Positions 28,193 through 38,396 of a stretch of 64,000 bases of DNA are shown piece by piece. Both the position numbers and the translations under genes were made by a program. This DNA is from Pseudobutyrivibrio sp. OR37 (GTDB taxonomy: Bacteria > Bacillota > Clostridia > Lachnospirales > Lachnospiraceae), in contig NZ_FOQF01000012.1 in assembly GCF_900113655.1 (NCBI RefSeq), positions 35,720-99,719 on the forward strand. The letters run 5' to 3'. A model generated the notes under the pieces. That model searched no databases and had not been told where the DNA came from. It was given only the letters and a program-made list of their open reading frames with translations. Numbering within the stretch: the stretch's first letter is position 1; each line of letters starts with the position of its first letter.

Positions 28193-28627
28193 TTAAAATA
28201 GAATGGAGTATCCAACTAGTACAACAACTACTAATATTAAAAACGTATTTACGATAGAAAGAACTGTTAATGCCTTTATATTTTTTGCAAAAGCTTTGCT
28301 CTCTGATGTTTCATAAAGAGCATTAATCTTTTTTCTGTATTCCGAAACAGCTTCTGCAAACTCTGCCTTTAGGGGTGTGCGATAGTCAATTTTGTTTTCC
28401 AGGCTTTGAATTTGGCATTCAAGGGATTTCATTAAACGGGCGTTGCTCTCCTGCCCTTCCCTCACCTGGTTTCTAATATCCTTGTTGTCCTTTCCAAAGA
28501 TTTCCAAGGCTTCCTGCATGGAATATAGTTCATCCTGGAGTCTATTTATTTCTTCACGTATAGCATCTTCATTCATGCTTACATAGCGTCGCCTAAAAAT
28601 AGGTTTGCCATTATATTCTCCCTGCAT
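28193..28627 (-). CDS. coiled-coil protein with C-terminal membrane anchor, unknown function
   Basis: A 144-residue protein. Residues about 17-75 form a Glu/Gln/Leu-rich helix with heptad character, and a single membrane segment lies near the C-terminus (about 120-142), giving a tail-anchored topology. The ATG at 28627 has GGGAGGAG at ideal spacing, so the longer frame to 28663 is rejected. No family is recognised. Its partner at 27437-28165 has the opposite topology, with the anchor at the N-terminus. Confidence 0.7.
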   Translation of the reverse strand: MQGEYNGKPIFRRRYVSMNEDAIREEINRLQDELYSMQEALEIFGKDNKDIRNQVREGQESNARLMKSLECQIQSLENKIDYRTPLKAEFAEAVSEYRKKINALYETSESKAFAKNIKALTVLSIVNTFLILVVVVLVGYSILF

Positions 28628-28743
28628 AACAACTCCTCCCATGTCGCACGTATTTTCGCACAATAGATGTTACTATCTAAATTTTATCACTTTTTACCAC
28701 TATTTGTACACTCTAAACACAGAATATACCAAATCTTGTTAAC

Positions 28744-28774
28744 AAAAATGGCCCGCCAAAACGGCGAGCCATTT
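28744..28774 (-). terminator. terminator of the chemoreceptor gene
   Basis: On the minus strand AAATGGCTCGCC pairs with GGCGGGCCATTT (one wobble) around a GTTTT loop, followed by TTG. It lies 13 nt after the chemoreceptor stop codon. Confidence 0.85.
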
Positions 28775-28786
28775 CATAAATATCAA

Positions 28787-30592
28787 TTAAAGTGAAAATC
28801 TTGCTACGAAATCCTGAAGCTCCTGGGCATTTCCTGCCAATCTGTCAGAAGCCTGAGCAACCTCGTAAGAAGATGCAGTCTGCTGCTGTGATGCAGCCGA
28901 AACATTTGAGGTCTCATCTGCTACTGCAATACTCATTTCCTCAATGTCATGGATGTTCTTTGCAATAGTATCTGTTCCATTTGAAAGCTGCTCTACAATA
29001 GAACTCATTGTATTTGATTCCTCTGAAATAGAGTTGACCATGTTTACAATATTGTTGAAGGTTCCGCCTGCCTCATTTACAAGCTCAGAGCCATTTACTA
29101 CCTCGTCAGCGCCCTGACGCATAGCTGTAACAGCTTCCTGAGAATTCTTCATGATGCCTGCAATCAGCTCATTAATCTTCTGTGCGGCCTGGTTAGATTC
29201 ATCCGCAAGCTTTGAAATCTCGCTGGCAACAACTGCGAAGCCCTTGCCCATCTCACCTGCTCTTGCAGCCTCAATAGAAGCGTTAAGAGAAAGAAGATTT
29301 GTCTGGCTGGCAATTTCTGCAATAGTAACAACGAATTCGTCAATACTCTTTAATCTCTCACCAAGATCCTCAACAACCTGTGCTGTATTTTCAACAGATG
29401 CTCTGATTGTATTCATCATATCTGTTGCATTTGTCATATCAGCGGCACCATTGATAGCTGCCTCGTTTGTAGCCTTAATCATCTCGGAAGAACGATTAAT
29501 TGCTTCCTTGAAGTCCGCCATGTTTGTAACGAAGGAATCTGTCTCGTTGCTTGCGCCAGTAACTGCGTTAATCTGACCCGAACAAGAGGTGGCAACGTTT
29601 GTACAAGAGGTAGCAACCATTTCGCTGGCCTCAGCAGACTGTGAAGCTGATGCTGAAAGCTCTTCTGATGCTGATGCAACGGAAGATGTAGTATCTGAAA
29701 TCTGAAGCATAAGATTTCGGATGTTAGAATGCATCAAATCAAGGGCTTCAGATATAGCGCCAATTTCGTTGTTGTGACTAGATAGCTTGCGAACCTCTGC
29801 CATATCCTCATTTTCCGTAAAGTCACTGTTGGACATACGAATCATCTGATTTGCAGAAAGAACGATTGGATTTGTAATCTTTGAGCCGAAGTAGAAGGCT
29901 ACGAATGAGCCTGTTACAATAAGAATAACAAGCACGATAATAGTCTGAACTACGCTTTTTATCAGAGCCTGATGCTGATGGGCGATAAACTCCTTCTCAA
30001 GAGCCTGTAAATCATCAATCCACACGCCAGTACCCATAACCCAATCAAATGGCTCATAGTATGCTGTGTAGTTAATCTTTGGAAGCTCTTCTGTTTCATT
30101 AGGCTTGGCAAACATAAGCTCTGTATAGCCGCCACCCTCTTGCAAACCGTTTTGAATCATCTGCTGGATGAACTTGTTTCCACTGGAATCTGTTAAATCC
30201 CAACGAGACTGGCCTTCTGTATCACGGCCAAGAAGAACCACATTTACACCTTCAGAAGTATCTACCCAGAAGTATCCACTGCCTTCGTTGTATCTGAGCT
30301 CTCTAATAATATCAGCAGCTTCCTTCTTTGCCTCTGGAAGTGTCATTTCTCCAGCCTGATATCTGGCATTCATTACTTCACAGATACTCATGGCTTCCTC
30401 AGTTTCAAAGCGGAGCTGAGACTTAACATCATCTAGAAGACGACTGCTATAGGCTTCTGTAGACTCATTGTTCGTTTTGATTGTGTTGAAAATTGAAAAT
30501 AGTGTAATAACCCCCGCAGTAATAATTACTGTCGTAAGAATAACTGCAACTAACGTAGTTTTAAGACTTCCTCGCTTTTTAGTCTCTTGCAT
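28787..30592 (-). CDS. methyl-accepting chemotaxis protein with single Cache sensor
   Basis: A 601-residue chemoreceptor. A membrane segment at about residues 14-36 is followed by an extracellular single-Cache domain (about 40-195) with EGSGYFWV and a [16 protein letters not shown] motif. A second membrane segment (about 210-232), a HAMP region and a long coiled-coil signalling domain follow. The conserved hairpin tip reads [20 protein letters not shown]. The ligand is unknown, though such Cache domains often bind small carboxylates. The ATG at 30592 has GGAGGAGGG upstream. The gene is single, flanked by its own terminator. Confidence 0.93.
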   Translation of the reverse strand: MQETKKRGSLKTTLVAVILTTVIITAGVITLFSIFNTIKTNNESTEAYSSRLLDDVKSQLRFETEEAMSICEVMNARYQAGEMTLPEAKKEAADIIRELRYNEGSGYFWVDTSEGVNVVLLGRDTEGQSRWDLTDSSGNKFIQQMIQNGLQEGGGYTELMFAKPNETEELPKINYTAYYEPFDWVMGTGVWIDDLQALEKEFIAHQHQALIKSVVQTIIVLVILIVTGSFVAFYFGSKITNPIVLSANQMIRMSNSDFTENEDMAEVRKLSSHNNEIGAISEALDLMHSNIRNLMLQISDTTSSVASASEELSASASQSAEASEMVATSCTNVATSCSGQINAVTGASNETDSFVTNMADFKEAINRSSEMIKATNEAAINGAADMTNATDMMNTIRASVENTAQVVEDLGERLKSIDEFVVTIAEIASQTNLLSLNASIEAARAGEMGKGFAVVASEISKLADESNQAAQKINELIAGIMKNSQEAVTAMRQGADEVVNGSELVNEAGGTFNNIVNMVNSISEESNTMSSIVEQLSNGTDTIAKNIHDIEEMSIAVADETSNVSAASQQQTASSYEVAQASDRLAGNAQELQDFVARFSL

Positions 30593-30746
30593 ATTATGGC
30601 CCTCCTCCAATACATGATCTAGCCACTAAATCTACTCCCTTAATATAGCAAAATTTATCTGACTATTGCATAAAATCACAGATTATTCATTGATATTTTG
30701 AATTTTATCCGAATAGTCGCAAATACCTCTTTTTATAGTACGGTAA

Positions 30747-30775
30747 TTGACGAATCAAATAGTGCTTGGTATGAT
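30747..30775 (+). promoter_or_regulatory. promoter of the HAD phosphatase gene, implying a leaderless mRNA
   Basis: TTGACG, 17 bp, then TATGAT. The expected start of transcription is at about 30782, one base from the ATG at 30783, and no ribosome binding site is present. Confidence 0.55.
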
Positions 30776-30782
30776 AGCACTT

Positions 30783-31598
30783 ATGAAAAAATATAAAGCA
30801 ATAGCACTAGATTTAGATGGAACTCTTTTAAATAGTAAAAAAGAGGTTAGTAAAAAGAATAAGGAGGTTATTATGAAGGCTGCCAAGGCTGGTGTGAAAA
30901 TCATCCTTGCTTCAGGCCGCCCAGTTCCTGGTGTCAAAAAGATTGCCAAACAGCTTCATTTGAAGGAATATGGTGGATATATCCTTTCATATAATGGTGG
31001 AATGATTATCGACTGTAAAACAGATGAAGTTCTTCGTAGGGAAAGCGTTCCAATGGAATATTATGCAGATATTGTTCATTGCGCAAATAAGTTTGATGTG
31101 GCTACCCTTACCTACGATGCTGAAGGCATCATCACTAATGACGAAAAGGATGAGTACGTGCAGATCGAGTCTAGAATCAACAATATTCCTGTGCGCCAGG
31201 TGCTTCATGTAGAGGAGGAAGCACAGTTAGAACCACCTGTTAAATTTTTATGCACAGGGGAACACAAGGTTCTTAGACAGTTAGAGGCCAAGCTTAATGA
31301 AAAGCTTAAGGGCGCTCTCACTATCTTCTTTTCCGAGCCATACTTTTTAGAGATTATGCCTCAGGGTATAGAAAAGGCATCTTCCTTGGATATTCTGCTG
31401 GAAAAGCTGAATATCGACAGAAAATGCCTGATTGCTTGTGGTGATGGCTACAACGATATTCCTATGATGCGCTACGCAGGGCTTGCCGTTGCCATGGAAA
31501 ACGCCCAGGAAGAAACCAAGGAATGGGCTGATTATATTGCCCCTTCAAATGATGAAGATGGTGTGGCTGCCGCCATTGAAAAATTTGTTTTATCCTAA
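30783..31598 (+). CDS. Cof-type HAD-superfamily sugar phosphatase
   Basis: A 271-residue HAD hydrolase of the Cof/YidA subfamily IIB. Motif I is ALDLDGTLL near residues 7-15, motif II is LASGRP near 43, a conserved Lys is near 190-196, and the C-terminal acidic motif is CGDGYNDIPMM near 220-230. Members dephosphorylate sugar phosphates or flavin and vitamin phosphates, and the substrate is not predictable. I chose the ATG at 30783 because MKKYKAIALDLDG is the family start, although no Shine-Dalgarno sequence is visible. A TTG extension to 30747 would overlap the predicted promoter. Confidence 0.85.
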   Translation: MKKYKAIALDLDGTLLNSKKEVSKKNKEVIMKAAKAGVKIILASGRPVPGVKKIAKQLHLKEYGGYILSYNGGMIIDCKTDEVLRRESVPMEYYADIVHCANKFDVATLTYDAEGIITNDEKDEYVQIESRINNIPVRQVLHVEEEAQLEPPVKFLCTGEHKVLRQLEAKLNEKLKGALTIFFSEPYFLEIMPQGIEKASSLDILLEKLNIDRKCLIACGDGYNDIPMMRYAGLAVAMENAQEETKEWADYIAPSNDEDGVAAAIEKFVLS

Positions 31599-31624
31599 AA
31601 AAGAAGAGGTCGCTAGACCTCTTC
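31597..31624 (-). terminator. terminator of the permuted GH3 gene
   Basis: GAAGAGGTC and GACCTCTTC form a 9-bp stem with a 4-nt loop. On the minus strand a TTTTTT tract follows and overlaps the stop codon region of the convergent HAD gene. It can also act weakly on the plus strand. Confidence 0.8.
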
Positions 31625-31680
31625 ATAATATTGTTCATATACAATTATGCTCACTACAGGCCTGACGGCCCGATCGAGTG

Positions 31681-34600
31681 TTATTTTGCAGCTTTCTTTG
31701 CTGCCTTCTTTTCAGCTTTAGCCTGAAGCTTTGCTAATTTCTTTGCAGTAGGCTTGAATAATCTAAAGATTTTATATATTTCAAGAATAATTAATAGTAT
31801 GAATACTATTGTAACCACTCTCATAATATGAGTTGTAATTCTAGCTCCATCTTTGATATGGCTGCCTGGCATTGCACCATTCATTGACTTTGAATTTGCA
31901 ATAATGTAAAGCATGTGATGCATTGCCTGACGTGCATAATAGTATGTTGCGGGATCATTCTTATCAAAATCATATCTGGCAGCTGCTGGAAGTGTTGTAA
32001 GCTTAACATCTGCACCTGCTTCTGTCATCTGATAGCCATCCATGAATACACCAGTATTTGCATTATCTGTCATTACAAGACCATCAAATGCCCATTCATT
32101 TCTAAGAATACCTGTGATTAATCCATAATCACCACCTGCCCATGTAGCACCAACTCTGTTGAATGAAGTCATAACTGCCTGCGATGCTCTTATATCCTTA
32201 GAAGCATTTGCATAAGAACCATCAGCCTGCTTCTCAACATAATTTAATGTAACATCTCCTGCCTTCATACACATCTCAAATGGAAGCAGATAGATTTCAC
32301 GAGCACTCTGCTCATTTAACCATGTTGCAATACTAAACTGTCCATCTCTATCGCCACGGTGGTTTTCCTGGTCGTTGAATGCGAAATGCTTGATGTATGT
32401 GTACATGCCCTTAGAAGCAGCACCCTTTACTTCATTAGAAGCTACTGTTCCTGAAAGGAATGCGTCCTCTGAATAATATTCACCGTTTCTTCCTGAGAAT
32501 GGTGTACGATGGATATTCATTGAAGGAGCATACCAACCATCGGCACCACCAAGTAATCCTTCATTACCAATCATTTCACCATACTCATTTGCAAGTGATG
32601 GATTCCAGCACTGTGCAAGTGTCATAGCTGTTGGGAACATTGCACTTGTTCCACCATAAATAAGCCCTGAAGCTGTATCTGCATCAATGTTAAATGGCTT
32701 TTCTATTGATTTGATATATTCAATTCCATATCCACTGACACCAATTGCATCATAGATTTCCTCTGCAGTAAGCTCGTCTAACAAATCTTCCCAAAGAGGG
32801 TTATCATAATCTAAGCCTCTCATATCGATAAGCTTAAGGCCATTATCGGCACCATATACAATCTTTGTATCTGCAAGAGATTCTTTATCAACAGGTGAAC
32901 CTGAATCAAAGCTATCAAGCTGTGCAATCAAATCATCAGATGCTGTTTTTGTATATGTATATGAAACACCATCTTCTCCATTGATTTCATTTCCCCATGT
33001 ACTTACCTGGGCGCTTGCAGTGCCATCGTGTGTTGGGAATGTGCCTACCCAGTCATTTCTTGTAAGATAAACTGCGTCACCCTTGGCATCATCAAGCTGA
33101 TTTGTAATTTCTACTCCTGAATAGCTGTCTTTTGAATAGGTGACAGTATCAACCTCTGTAATATCTGGTGTGTAAACAGATACAAATTGGGCAGCGGCTG
33201 TTTCTTCAGTTACTGTTTCTTCAGTGGCTACTGTCTGCATTTTTGCATCGATGATGTTGTTTACGGCTTCATGAGCATTCTTTGCGGCAGTGATGTAGTA
33301 ATCGCCAGCATCAAAGATGTAGGTCTTTGCGCCATTTGCATCATAAGCCTTTAGCTGAGACTTATCGAAGCTAAGCTTAACTGTCTGGGACTCTCCTGCT
33401 GCAAGCTCATTTGTCTTATCATAAGCTACTAATTGAACAGAAGCTTTTTCAACACCATTTTCAATATCGTAATCTGTGTATGGGCTCTGTGCGTAGATTT
33501 CTACCACATCCTTACCAGCAACATCGCCTGTGTTTGTAACAGTTACTTCAACATTACAGGTGTCACCCTTCCATGTAGTTTTCATATCAGACCAGTCAAA
33601 TGTAGTGTATGACAATCCATAACCAAATGGATATACAACCTCTGAATCGTAATCAAAATCGCCTACGTTTTCGCGACCTAAAACCACATCCTCGTATCTT
33701 GTTTCGTAATATTTATATCCTACATAGATGCCTTCTTCATAAGTAACGTAATTATACTTTGTAAGCTCCCCTGTAGAATCAGAATACTGATAATCACCAA
33801 AGTTCATAGCTGCTGGTGACTCTAAAGGATTTGCTGCAAAAGTATCTACAGTTCTTCCTGAAGGATTAACCTGACCAGTCAAAATATATGGCAATGACTC
33901 GATTGCAGTTGCAGAAATAACTGCTTTAATATTTGGATAATCTTTTACAAAATCCAAATCAAGTGCAGCATTTGAATTAGCTACAAGAATCACCCCGTCA
34001 AAATTGTCATTAAGGTATGAGATGATTTCTAGCTCAGTGCTATCTGGTTCAAGATATGTCTTTGTCTTGTCTTCTGCCTTGGCAGCATGATTATACATTG
34101 AACGAGGCATATCTCGTCCCTCACCTGCAACTCTCTTTAAGAAATATACAGGAACTGTGTCTTTTACAGAATTCATTATCTCAGCGTTTGACTTAATTTC
34201 TGAAAGTGGCACCTCGTTGATTGAGAAATCCTCTGCATCACCATAGGATACAGAGCCTTTACCTAAGCCATAGCTCTCGGACTGCTCTTTGTAATAATCA
34301 TAAAGTGTTTTATTGATAGAAACATTAGCAGCATCAAAAATATCAGCTAGGCTTCTTCCACCCATCATGCTATCATTTGCAGCAACTGTGGCCGAATTCA
34401 CACTGAAAAAACTGAATGTACTATCTGCTGTCTTTGGCAAAAAGCCATCTTCATTCTCAAGCAAGATTGTTCCCTCATCTGCGATTCTTTGATGAAGATC
34501 ACCTTCTACTGGCTTAATTGACTCTGCATCATAATCAGCCTTATTGTACTGAAGGTCCAATCCAGTAGTATCAACATCTGAATTATCGATTTTTGTGTTG

Positions 34601-34734
34601 ATACCACCTAACATACTATCTACCATTCTTGCATAGTTTGGTAGAATGTTGTTTACCGCCACTATAATTATCGCAAATACGATAATTAGAATTGAGCGGA
34701 TACTAGTTCCAATGATTTTTCTTCCTTTACTCAT
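31681..34734 (-). CDS. domain-permuted family 3 glycoside hydrolase (beta-glucosidase type), membrane anchored
   Basis: A 1017-residue GH3 enzyme with the domains in reverse order. The (alpha/beta)6-sandwich part and a fibronectin-III-like part come first (about residues 60-540), and the (alpha/beta)8 barrel follows (about 640-930). The barrel carries the KHFAFNDQE motif and the candidate nucleophile D890 in GLVMTDNANTG. Membrane segments lie at both ends, about residues 14-31 and 970-992, and the tail is Lys/Ala rich. Reverse-order GH3 enzymes are known from Butyrivibrio fibrisolvens and Ruminococcus albus. The substrate is probably a beta-glucoside or related oligosaccharide. The start at 34734 is supported by AAAGGAG and is 44 codons inside the longest open frame. 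Confidence 0.9.
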   Translation of the reverse strand: MSKGRKIIGTSIRSILIIVFAIIIVAVNNILPNYARMVDSMLGGINTKIDNSDVDTTGLDLQYNKADYDAESIKPVEGDLHQRIADEGTILLENEDGFLPKTADSTFSFFSVNSATVAANDSMMGGRSLADIFDAANVSINKTLYDYYKEQSESYGLGKGSVSYGDAEDFSINEVPLSEIKSNAEIMNSVKDTVPVYFLKRVAGEGRDMPRSMYNHAAKAEDKTKTYLEPDSTELEIISYLNDNFDGVILVANSNAALDLDFVKDYPNIKAVISATAIESLPYILTGQVNPSGRTVDTFAANPLESPAAMNFGDYQYSDSTGELTKYNYVTYEEGIYVGYKYYETRYEDVVLGRENVGDFDYDSEVVYPFGYGLSYTTFDWSDMKTTWKGDTCNVEVTVTNTGDVAGKDVVEIYAQSPYTDYDIENGVEKASVQLVAYDKTNELAAGESQTVKLSFDKSQLKAYDANGAKTYIFDAGDYYITAAKNAHEAVNNIIDAKMQTVATEETVTEETAAAQFVSVYTPDITEVDTVTYSKDSYSGVEITNQLDDAKGDAVYLTRNDWVGTFPTHDGTASAQVSTWGNEINGEDGVSYTYTKTASDDLIAQLDSFDSGSPVDKESLADTKIVYGADNGLKLIDMRGLDYDNPLWEDLLDELTAEEIYDAIGVSGYGIEYIKSIEKPFNIDADTASGLIYGGTSAMFPTAMTLAQCWNPSLANEYGEMIGNEGLLGGADGWYAPSMNIHRTPFSGRNGEYYSEDAFLSGTVASNEVKGAASKGMYTYIKHFAFNDQENHRGDRDGQFSIATWLNEQSAREIYLLPFEMCMKAGDVTLNYVEKQADGSYANASKDIRASQAVMTSFNRVGATWAGGDYGLITGILRNEWAFDGLVMTDNANTGVFMDGYQMTEAGADVKLTTLPAAARYDFDKNDPATYYYARQAMHHMLYIIANSKSMNGAMPGSHIKDGARITTHIMRVVTIVFILLIILEIYKIFRLFKPTAKKLAKLQAKAEKKAAKKAAK

Positions 34735-34803
34735 TCTCTTTCTCCTTTTGATAAGGCTAATGCCTTGGTTTGTAACTGAAAAAAGAATAGCAAAGTCCTC
34801 AAT

Positions 34804-34837
34804 AAAAAAGCAGGCTTTGTCACAGCCTGCAAGTTTT
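34804..34837 (-). terminator. terminator of the AgrC/AgrA-like operon
   Basis: GCAGGCT pairs with AGCCTGC and is flanked by A-rich and T-rich tracts. On the minus strand it ends in TTTTTT, directly after the histidine kinase gene and before the GH3 gene. Confidence 0.85.
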
Positions 34838-34858
34838 TTGTCATATTTGGCAACTAGG

Positions 34859-36151
34859 TCACGCAAATATTATCCTAAGCAAATATTTATCATTTTCTGT
34901 TTTTATTGTCATCTGCCCATTGTATTTATCAACAATCGACTTTATGCTTTGGGTTCCAAAGCCATGATTAAGATTATCTTTTTTAGATGTGATTGGTAAA
35001 CCATTTTTCATTTTAACGCTACCAACAAATGGATTTAAAATTTCCAATAATACAATTCCCTTTTTGTTTTGTATCTGTACGGATATCCATCTTTTAGATG
35101 TATCTACAATCTTTTCATTAGCTTCAATGGCATTGTCTAATGCATTGCCAAGAAGTGTGTATAAATCGATTTCATTTATAAAACTAAGCTGTTCACCGTC
35201 TGCTATGCAGCTCATATTTATATCCTTGCTATGGCAAATGAGCTTCTTTTCTGTCAGAACTGTATCAAGCAGCTCATTTCCCGTCCTGACGACAGCATCG
35301 TAAATAGCAATATCATTCTCCATCTCTGCTAAAATACCTCGACGCTTTTCATCATTTTCCATATTCGCCAAGACATTTATCTGATGCTTCATATCATGAT
35401 AATGTTGATTTACAACAGCCATTGCATCCTTTGAAAATTGATAGCGGACCTGTGTGTCCTTCCATAGCTGTTCCTTGATTCTGAATTCCTGTCTTTCATT
35501 TTCACTGATTAGCTGTGCCCTTTGATTAATAAGAATAAACAAACATGCAAGTATCGCATAGATAGCATGTATATATCCTATATTATTGAAGCTTGCAACC
35601 AGGCTCATAAACCACACTACTACAAGAATTACAACAGTTGCCGTTGTGGCTGAAAGGGTTTCTATCAAATATTTCCCATTCTTAACAGCTTTTTTTGCAA
35701 ACCAAAAATATGCCATCATAAATGATGATACTATACATGCCGTATAAAGAACCGGCTGATTATCTGGAATATTGCCATTGGTGCAGCTATCTACCAGCTC
35801 CCTAATGCAATAAAAAATATGCTCTATTCCATAACTGACAGCAAATAGATAAATGGCCTCGTGTAAAGTAACCTCGCAGGAAAAATAAATACCTACTATG
35901 ACTGCTATCCAAATTGCCATGAACCAGCACAACAAAAATATATAGGTGGATGGCGTTATATCAGAATAGTCATTGCCCTCATATCCTAGTAGCCTTAGAA
36001 CGCCAACCATAGTCACATCAAGTAGAAGGCCCGCAACGACACAAATTAACCCTTTAACTAAAGGATGTTTTCGCTTATTAAGTACCAGGCAAATTCCAAT
36101 AACAGGCAACAGCATTTCAAAAAGATAGCCTATATTAAAATAGCTTCCCAT
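34859..36151 (-). CDS. AgrC-like sensor histidine kinase (GHKL type)
   Basis: A 430-residue membrane kinase with about six to seven membrane segments in the first 220 residues. A coiled-coil and phosphoacceptor region with HYHDMKHQ follows, with the His near residue 256. The GHKL ATPase has the N box LLGNALDNAIEAN near 334 and GFGTQSIKSIV near 393. This is the architecture of peptide-sensing or membrane-stress kinases paired with LytTR regulators. The ATG at 36151 starts one base after the regulator's stop codon, with GGAG upstream. No autoinducer-peptide gene is visible beside it. Confidence 0.87.
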   Translation of the reverse strand: MGSYFNIGYLFEMLLPVIGICLVLNKRKHPLVKGLICVVAGLLLDVTMVGVLRLLGYEGNDYSDITPSTYIFLLCWFMAIWIAVIVGIYFSCEVTLHEAIYLFAVSYGIEHIFYCIRELVDSCTNGNIPDNQPVLYTACIVSSFMMAYFWFAKKAVKNGKYLIETLSATTATVVILVVVWFMSLVASFNNIGYIHAIYAILACLFILINQRAQLISENERQEFRIKEQLWKDTQVRYQFSKDAMAVVNQHYHDMKHQINVLANMENDEKRRGILAEMENDIAIYDAVVRTGNELLDTVLTEKKLICHSKDINMSCIADGEQLSFINEIDLYTLLGNALDNAIEANEKIVDTSKRWISVQIQNKKGIVLLEILNPFVGSVKMKNGLPITSKKDNLNHGFGTQSIKSIVDKYNGQMTIKTENDKYLLRIIFA

Positions 36152-36152
36152 A

Positions 36153-36866
36153 CTAAATCTCCATTCCAACATATTCACCAAACGCAGCTATAAAATCCTT
36201 TTTGCGACTTCTACTAAGGAACAAATCATCTCCAGCTACTGTTACAACATCTCCCTTAATCTTGTCCACAAACTTTAGATTAATCAAATGGGATTGTCCA
36301 CTTTGAACAAATCCAAATTCCCTTAGTTCTTCGGCAATCACCTTTAGGGTTTTACCTCTCGTTTCGAATATTCCCATTTTACTGTGAATAACAATGGTGT
36401 GCCCCACAACCTCTATGTAATAAATGTCTTCTGTATCGATTTTGCGCTTTGCACCGTCGTCTGCTACGATTATTTCTTTGCTCTTATGATATTTATCAGC
36501 TGTCTTTAGCACCTTGTCCATGGTACCTTCTAATTGTTCGTACACCACAGGCTTAAGTATGAAATCCATCGCATTTACCTTGTAGCCCTCAATGGCGTAC
36601 TGGGCAAGCGCTGTGATAAATACAATGATTACACTATCGTCTAGCTCCCTAATCTTTTTAGCAGTAGTCATTCCATCTTGAAATTTCATGTGGATGTCTA
36701 AAAAAATCAGATCATATTCGGAAGTATAGTCATCCAAAATATCGATACCATCAAAAAATGTACGAACTATAAAATTATCCGAATGCTCTTTTTCGTATTT
36801 GGACAGGTGCTCTATCAAGCTTGCCTGACACTCCTTTTCATCTTCAACGATTGCAATTCTTAGCAT
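36153..36866 (-). CDS. LytTR-family response regulator (AgrA-like)
   Basis: A 237-residue regulator. The REC domain (about 1-125) has EDE near 8-10, the phosphoacceptor in LIFLDIHM near 56 and the Lys in ILKPV near 107. The LytTR DNA-binding domain follows (about 135-235), with YYIEVVGHTIVIHSK and GFVQSGQSHLINL. An AAGGGG ribosome binding site precedes the ATG. It is cotranscribed with the AgrC-like kinase. The targets are unknown; the GH3 gene downstream lies beyond a terminator. Confidence 0.9.
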   Translation of the reverse strand: MLRIAIVEDEKECQASLIEHLSKYEKEHSDNFIVRTFFDGIDILDDYTSEYDLIFLDIHMKFQDGMTTAKKIRELDDSVIIVFITALAQYAIEGYKVNAMDFILKPVVYEQLEGTMDKVLKTADKYHKSKEIIVADDGAKRKIDTEDIYYIEVVGHTIVIHSKMGIFETRGKTLKVIAEELREFGFVQSGQSHLINLKFVDKIKGDVVTVAGDDLFLSRSRKKDFIAAFGEYVGMEI

Positions 36867-36990
36867 ATAACATTCCCCTTAAAAAAATCTGCTGTTAGTA
36901 TACCATTTATGCCTATAAATCGACAAAGTATGTCAAAAATATTTTTATTGCATTTATTTCTGCTACTATATTGTTGATTGATAATATTCT

Positions 36991-37030
36991 AAAAAAGCCT
37001 GCTCCTAGATAGTTTAGGACAGGCTTTTCT
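36991..37030 (-). terminator. terminator of the MATE exporter gene
   Basis: AAGCCTG pairs with CAGGCTT and an inner CCTA/TAGG pairing extends the stem. On the minus strand the 3' side ends in TTTTTT. It closes the five-gene cluster that starts at the helicase gene. Confidence 0.75.
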
Positions 37031-37063
37031 TCTTATTTAGACCATATTCAATTATGCTCTATT

Positions 37064-38380
37064 TCAGCTTAGACTCTTCCTATAATGCCTATACACCAAA
37101 TAAGAAACTACACTATCAAAAGCATTGCCGCCACCAAACATCAGCGCAATACCAATGAGTGTTGGTGTCCAAAAGCCTGTCACGAACAGAACAAAGAAGA
37201 GACCATAGTATATGCTGTTGGTTACAACAGACTCTAGCAACATATATTCAGTCTTTCCACGGCCATAAAATGTGGCATCAAATATATTCTGATAAGCATA
37301 CAGCACATAGAATCCAAGCAGTACCATGACTAATCCGAATAGCTTTTCCACATCCTCAAAGCCAAGCACATATCTCATAAATGGCTTGTAGCCTGGTATC
37401 AATACAATCCAAAGAATGCATATCACAGTTGTAATGAAGAAATATCCTGCTGTATTCTCCTGCACTGCTTTCTCATCCTTAGCTGTCTCCTGCTTGATAA
37501 GCTCTGCCAGCTGTGTGATTGGCAGCAACAGCCATCCCCAGATGAAGTTATTTGCCACCCAATAGGTGCCCTGCTCTCCCACCATGTTTACCATACGGGA
37601 AACCATCAACATATATGCAATATTTCTAACAAATGATTCCAATCCGGAGATTCCCCCGATTTTGAAGAAGTCCTGCATCCAAGTAAAAGATAACTTTTCC
37701 TTTGACCATAATGGGTAACCACATCTTTGAATTAACGCAAATGCGATAATAAATAATAACAAATTGGAAATACAGTTTGATATACCTATACCATTGACAC
37801 CCAGTTTTAATGATACTGGAAGATTAGAAACTAGCATGGTATCCAAAATGACACACAGAATCAGTTTTGCACCAGTCATGGCGTATACCAGCTTATCTTT
37901 TCCAATAGATACAAGTGCAACGAGAAGAAAGCTATATAAAATTCCAGCAATATTAGCCACACATTCAATACGTATATACGATGCAGACTCTTCCAAAATA
38001 TCCGTAGAGACAGCCATGAATTGTAATAGTGGATGAATAAAGGCCGTCACCAATATTGAGCAAACTGTATATACCCCGAATGCTATCAATAGGCCACTGC
38101 GAATTCTATTTGCGAAGACCTTTTTATCTGACAAGACACTTCCCATAAAGAAGTAAAGAGGCAATACAATCGCCTCATTAATAACTTCATATATCAAATT
38201 AATCCACGACAACTGACCTGCGATGGAATAAGACCACTCTCCTGGCAATGTTCCAAGGAAAAATGTTCTAAGTGTGGTATATAGAGTTGGGCATAGGCCC
38301 ATAAATAATAATGCTATAAATAATCTGTAGTCTATTCTTTTTAATGATGTAAGTGTTTTATCAAGCATTTTTCTCCCCAT
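37064..38380 (-). CDS. MATE-family multidrug/Na+-driven exporter
   Basis: A 438-residue integral membrane protein with about 12 hydrophobic segments arranged as two similar halves, as in MATE antiporters. Substrates of this group are usually cationic drugs or metabolites. Two starts are possible: ATG 38380 has AGAGG 10 nt upstream, while ATG 38368 has GGGGAG close by. It begins 16 nt after the deformylase gene, so it is probably the last gene of the cluster that begins with the PLD helicase. Confidence 0.82.
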   Translation of the reverse strand: MGRKMLDKTLTSLKRIDYRLFIALLFMGLCPTLYTTLRTFFLGTLPGEWSYSIAGQLSWINLIYEVINEAIVLPLYFFMGSVLSDKKVFANRIRSGLLIAFGVYTVCSILVTAFIHPLLQFMAVSTDILEESASYIRIECVANIAGILYSFLLVALVSIGKDKLVYAMTGAKLILCVILDTMLVSNLPVSLKLGVNGIGISNCISNLLLFIIAFALIQRCGYPLWSKEKLSFTWMQDFFKIGGISGLESFVRNIAYMLMVSRMVNMVGEQGTYWVANNFIWGWLLLPITQLAELIKQETAKDEKAVQENTAGYFFITTVICILWIVLIPGYKPFMRYVLGFEDVEKLFGLVMVLLGFYVLYAYQNIFDATFYGRGKTEYMLLESVVTNSIYYGLFFVLFVTGFWTPTLIGIALMFGGGNAFDSVVSYLVYRHYRKSLS

Positions 38381-38396
38381 AGATTTTTATCCTCTT

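Noticed and set aside
34859..36866. Autoinducer-peptide gene for the AgrC/AgrA-like pair
   Set aside because: No short hydrophobic or cysteine-containing peptide gene and no AgrB-type protease gene lies next to the pair.
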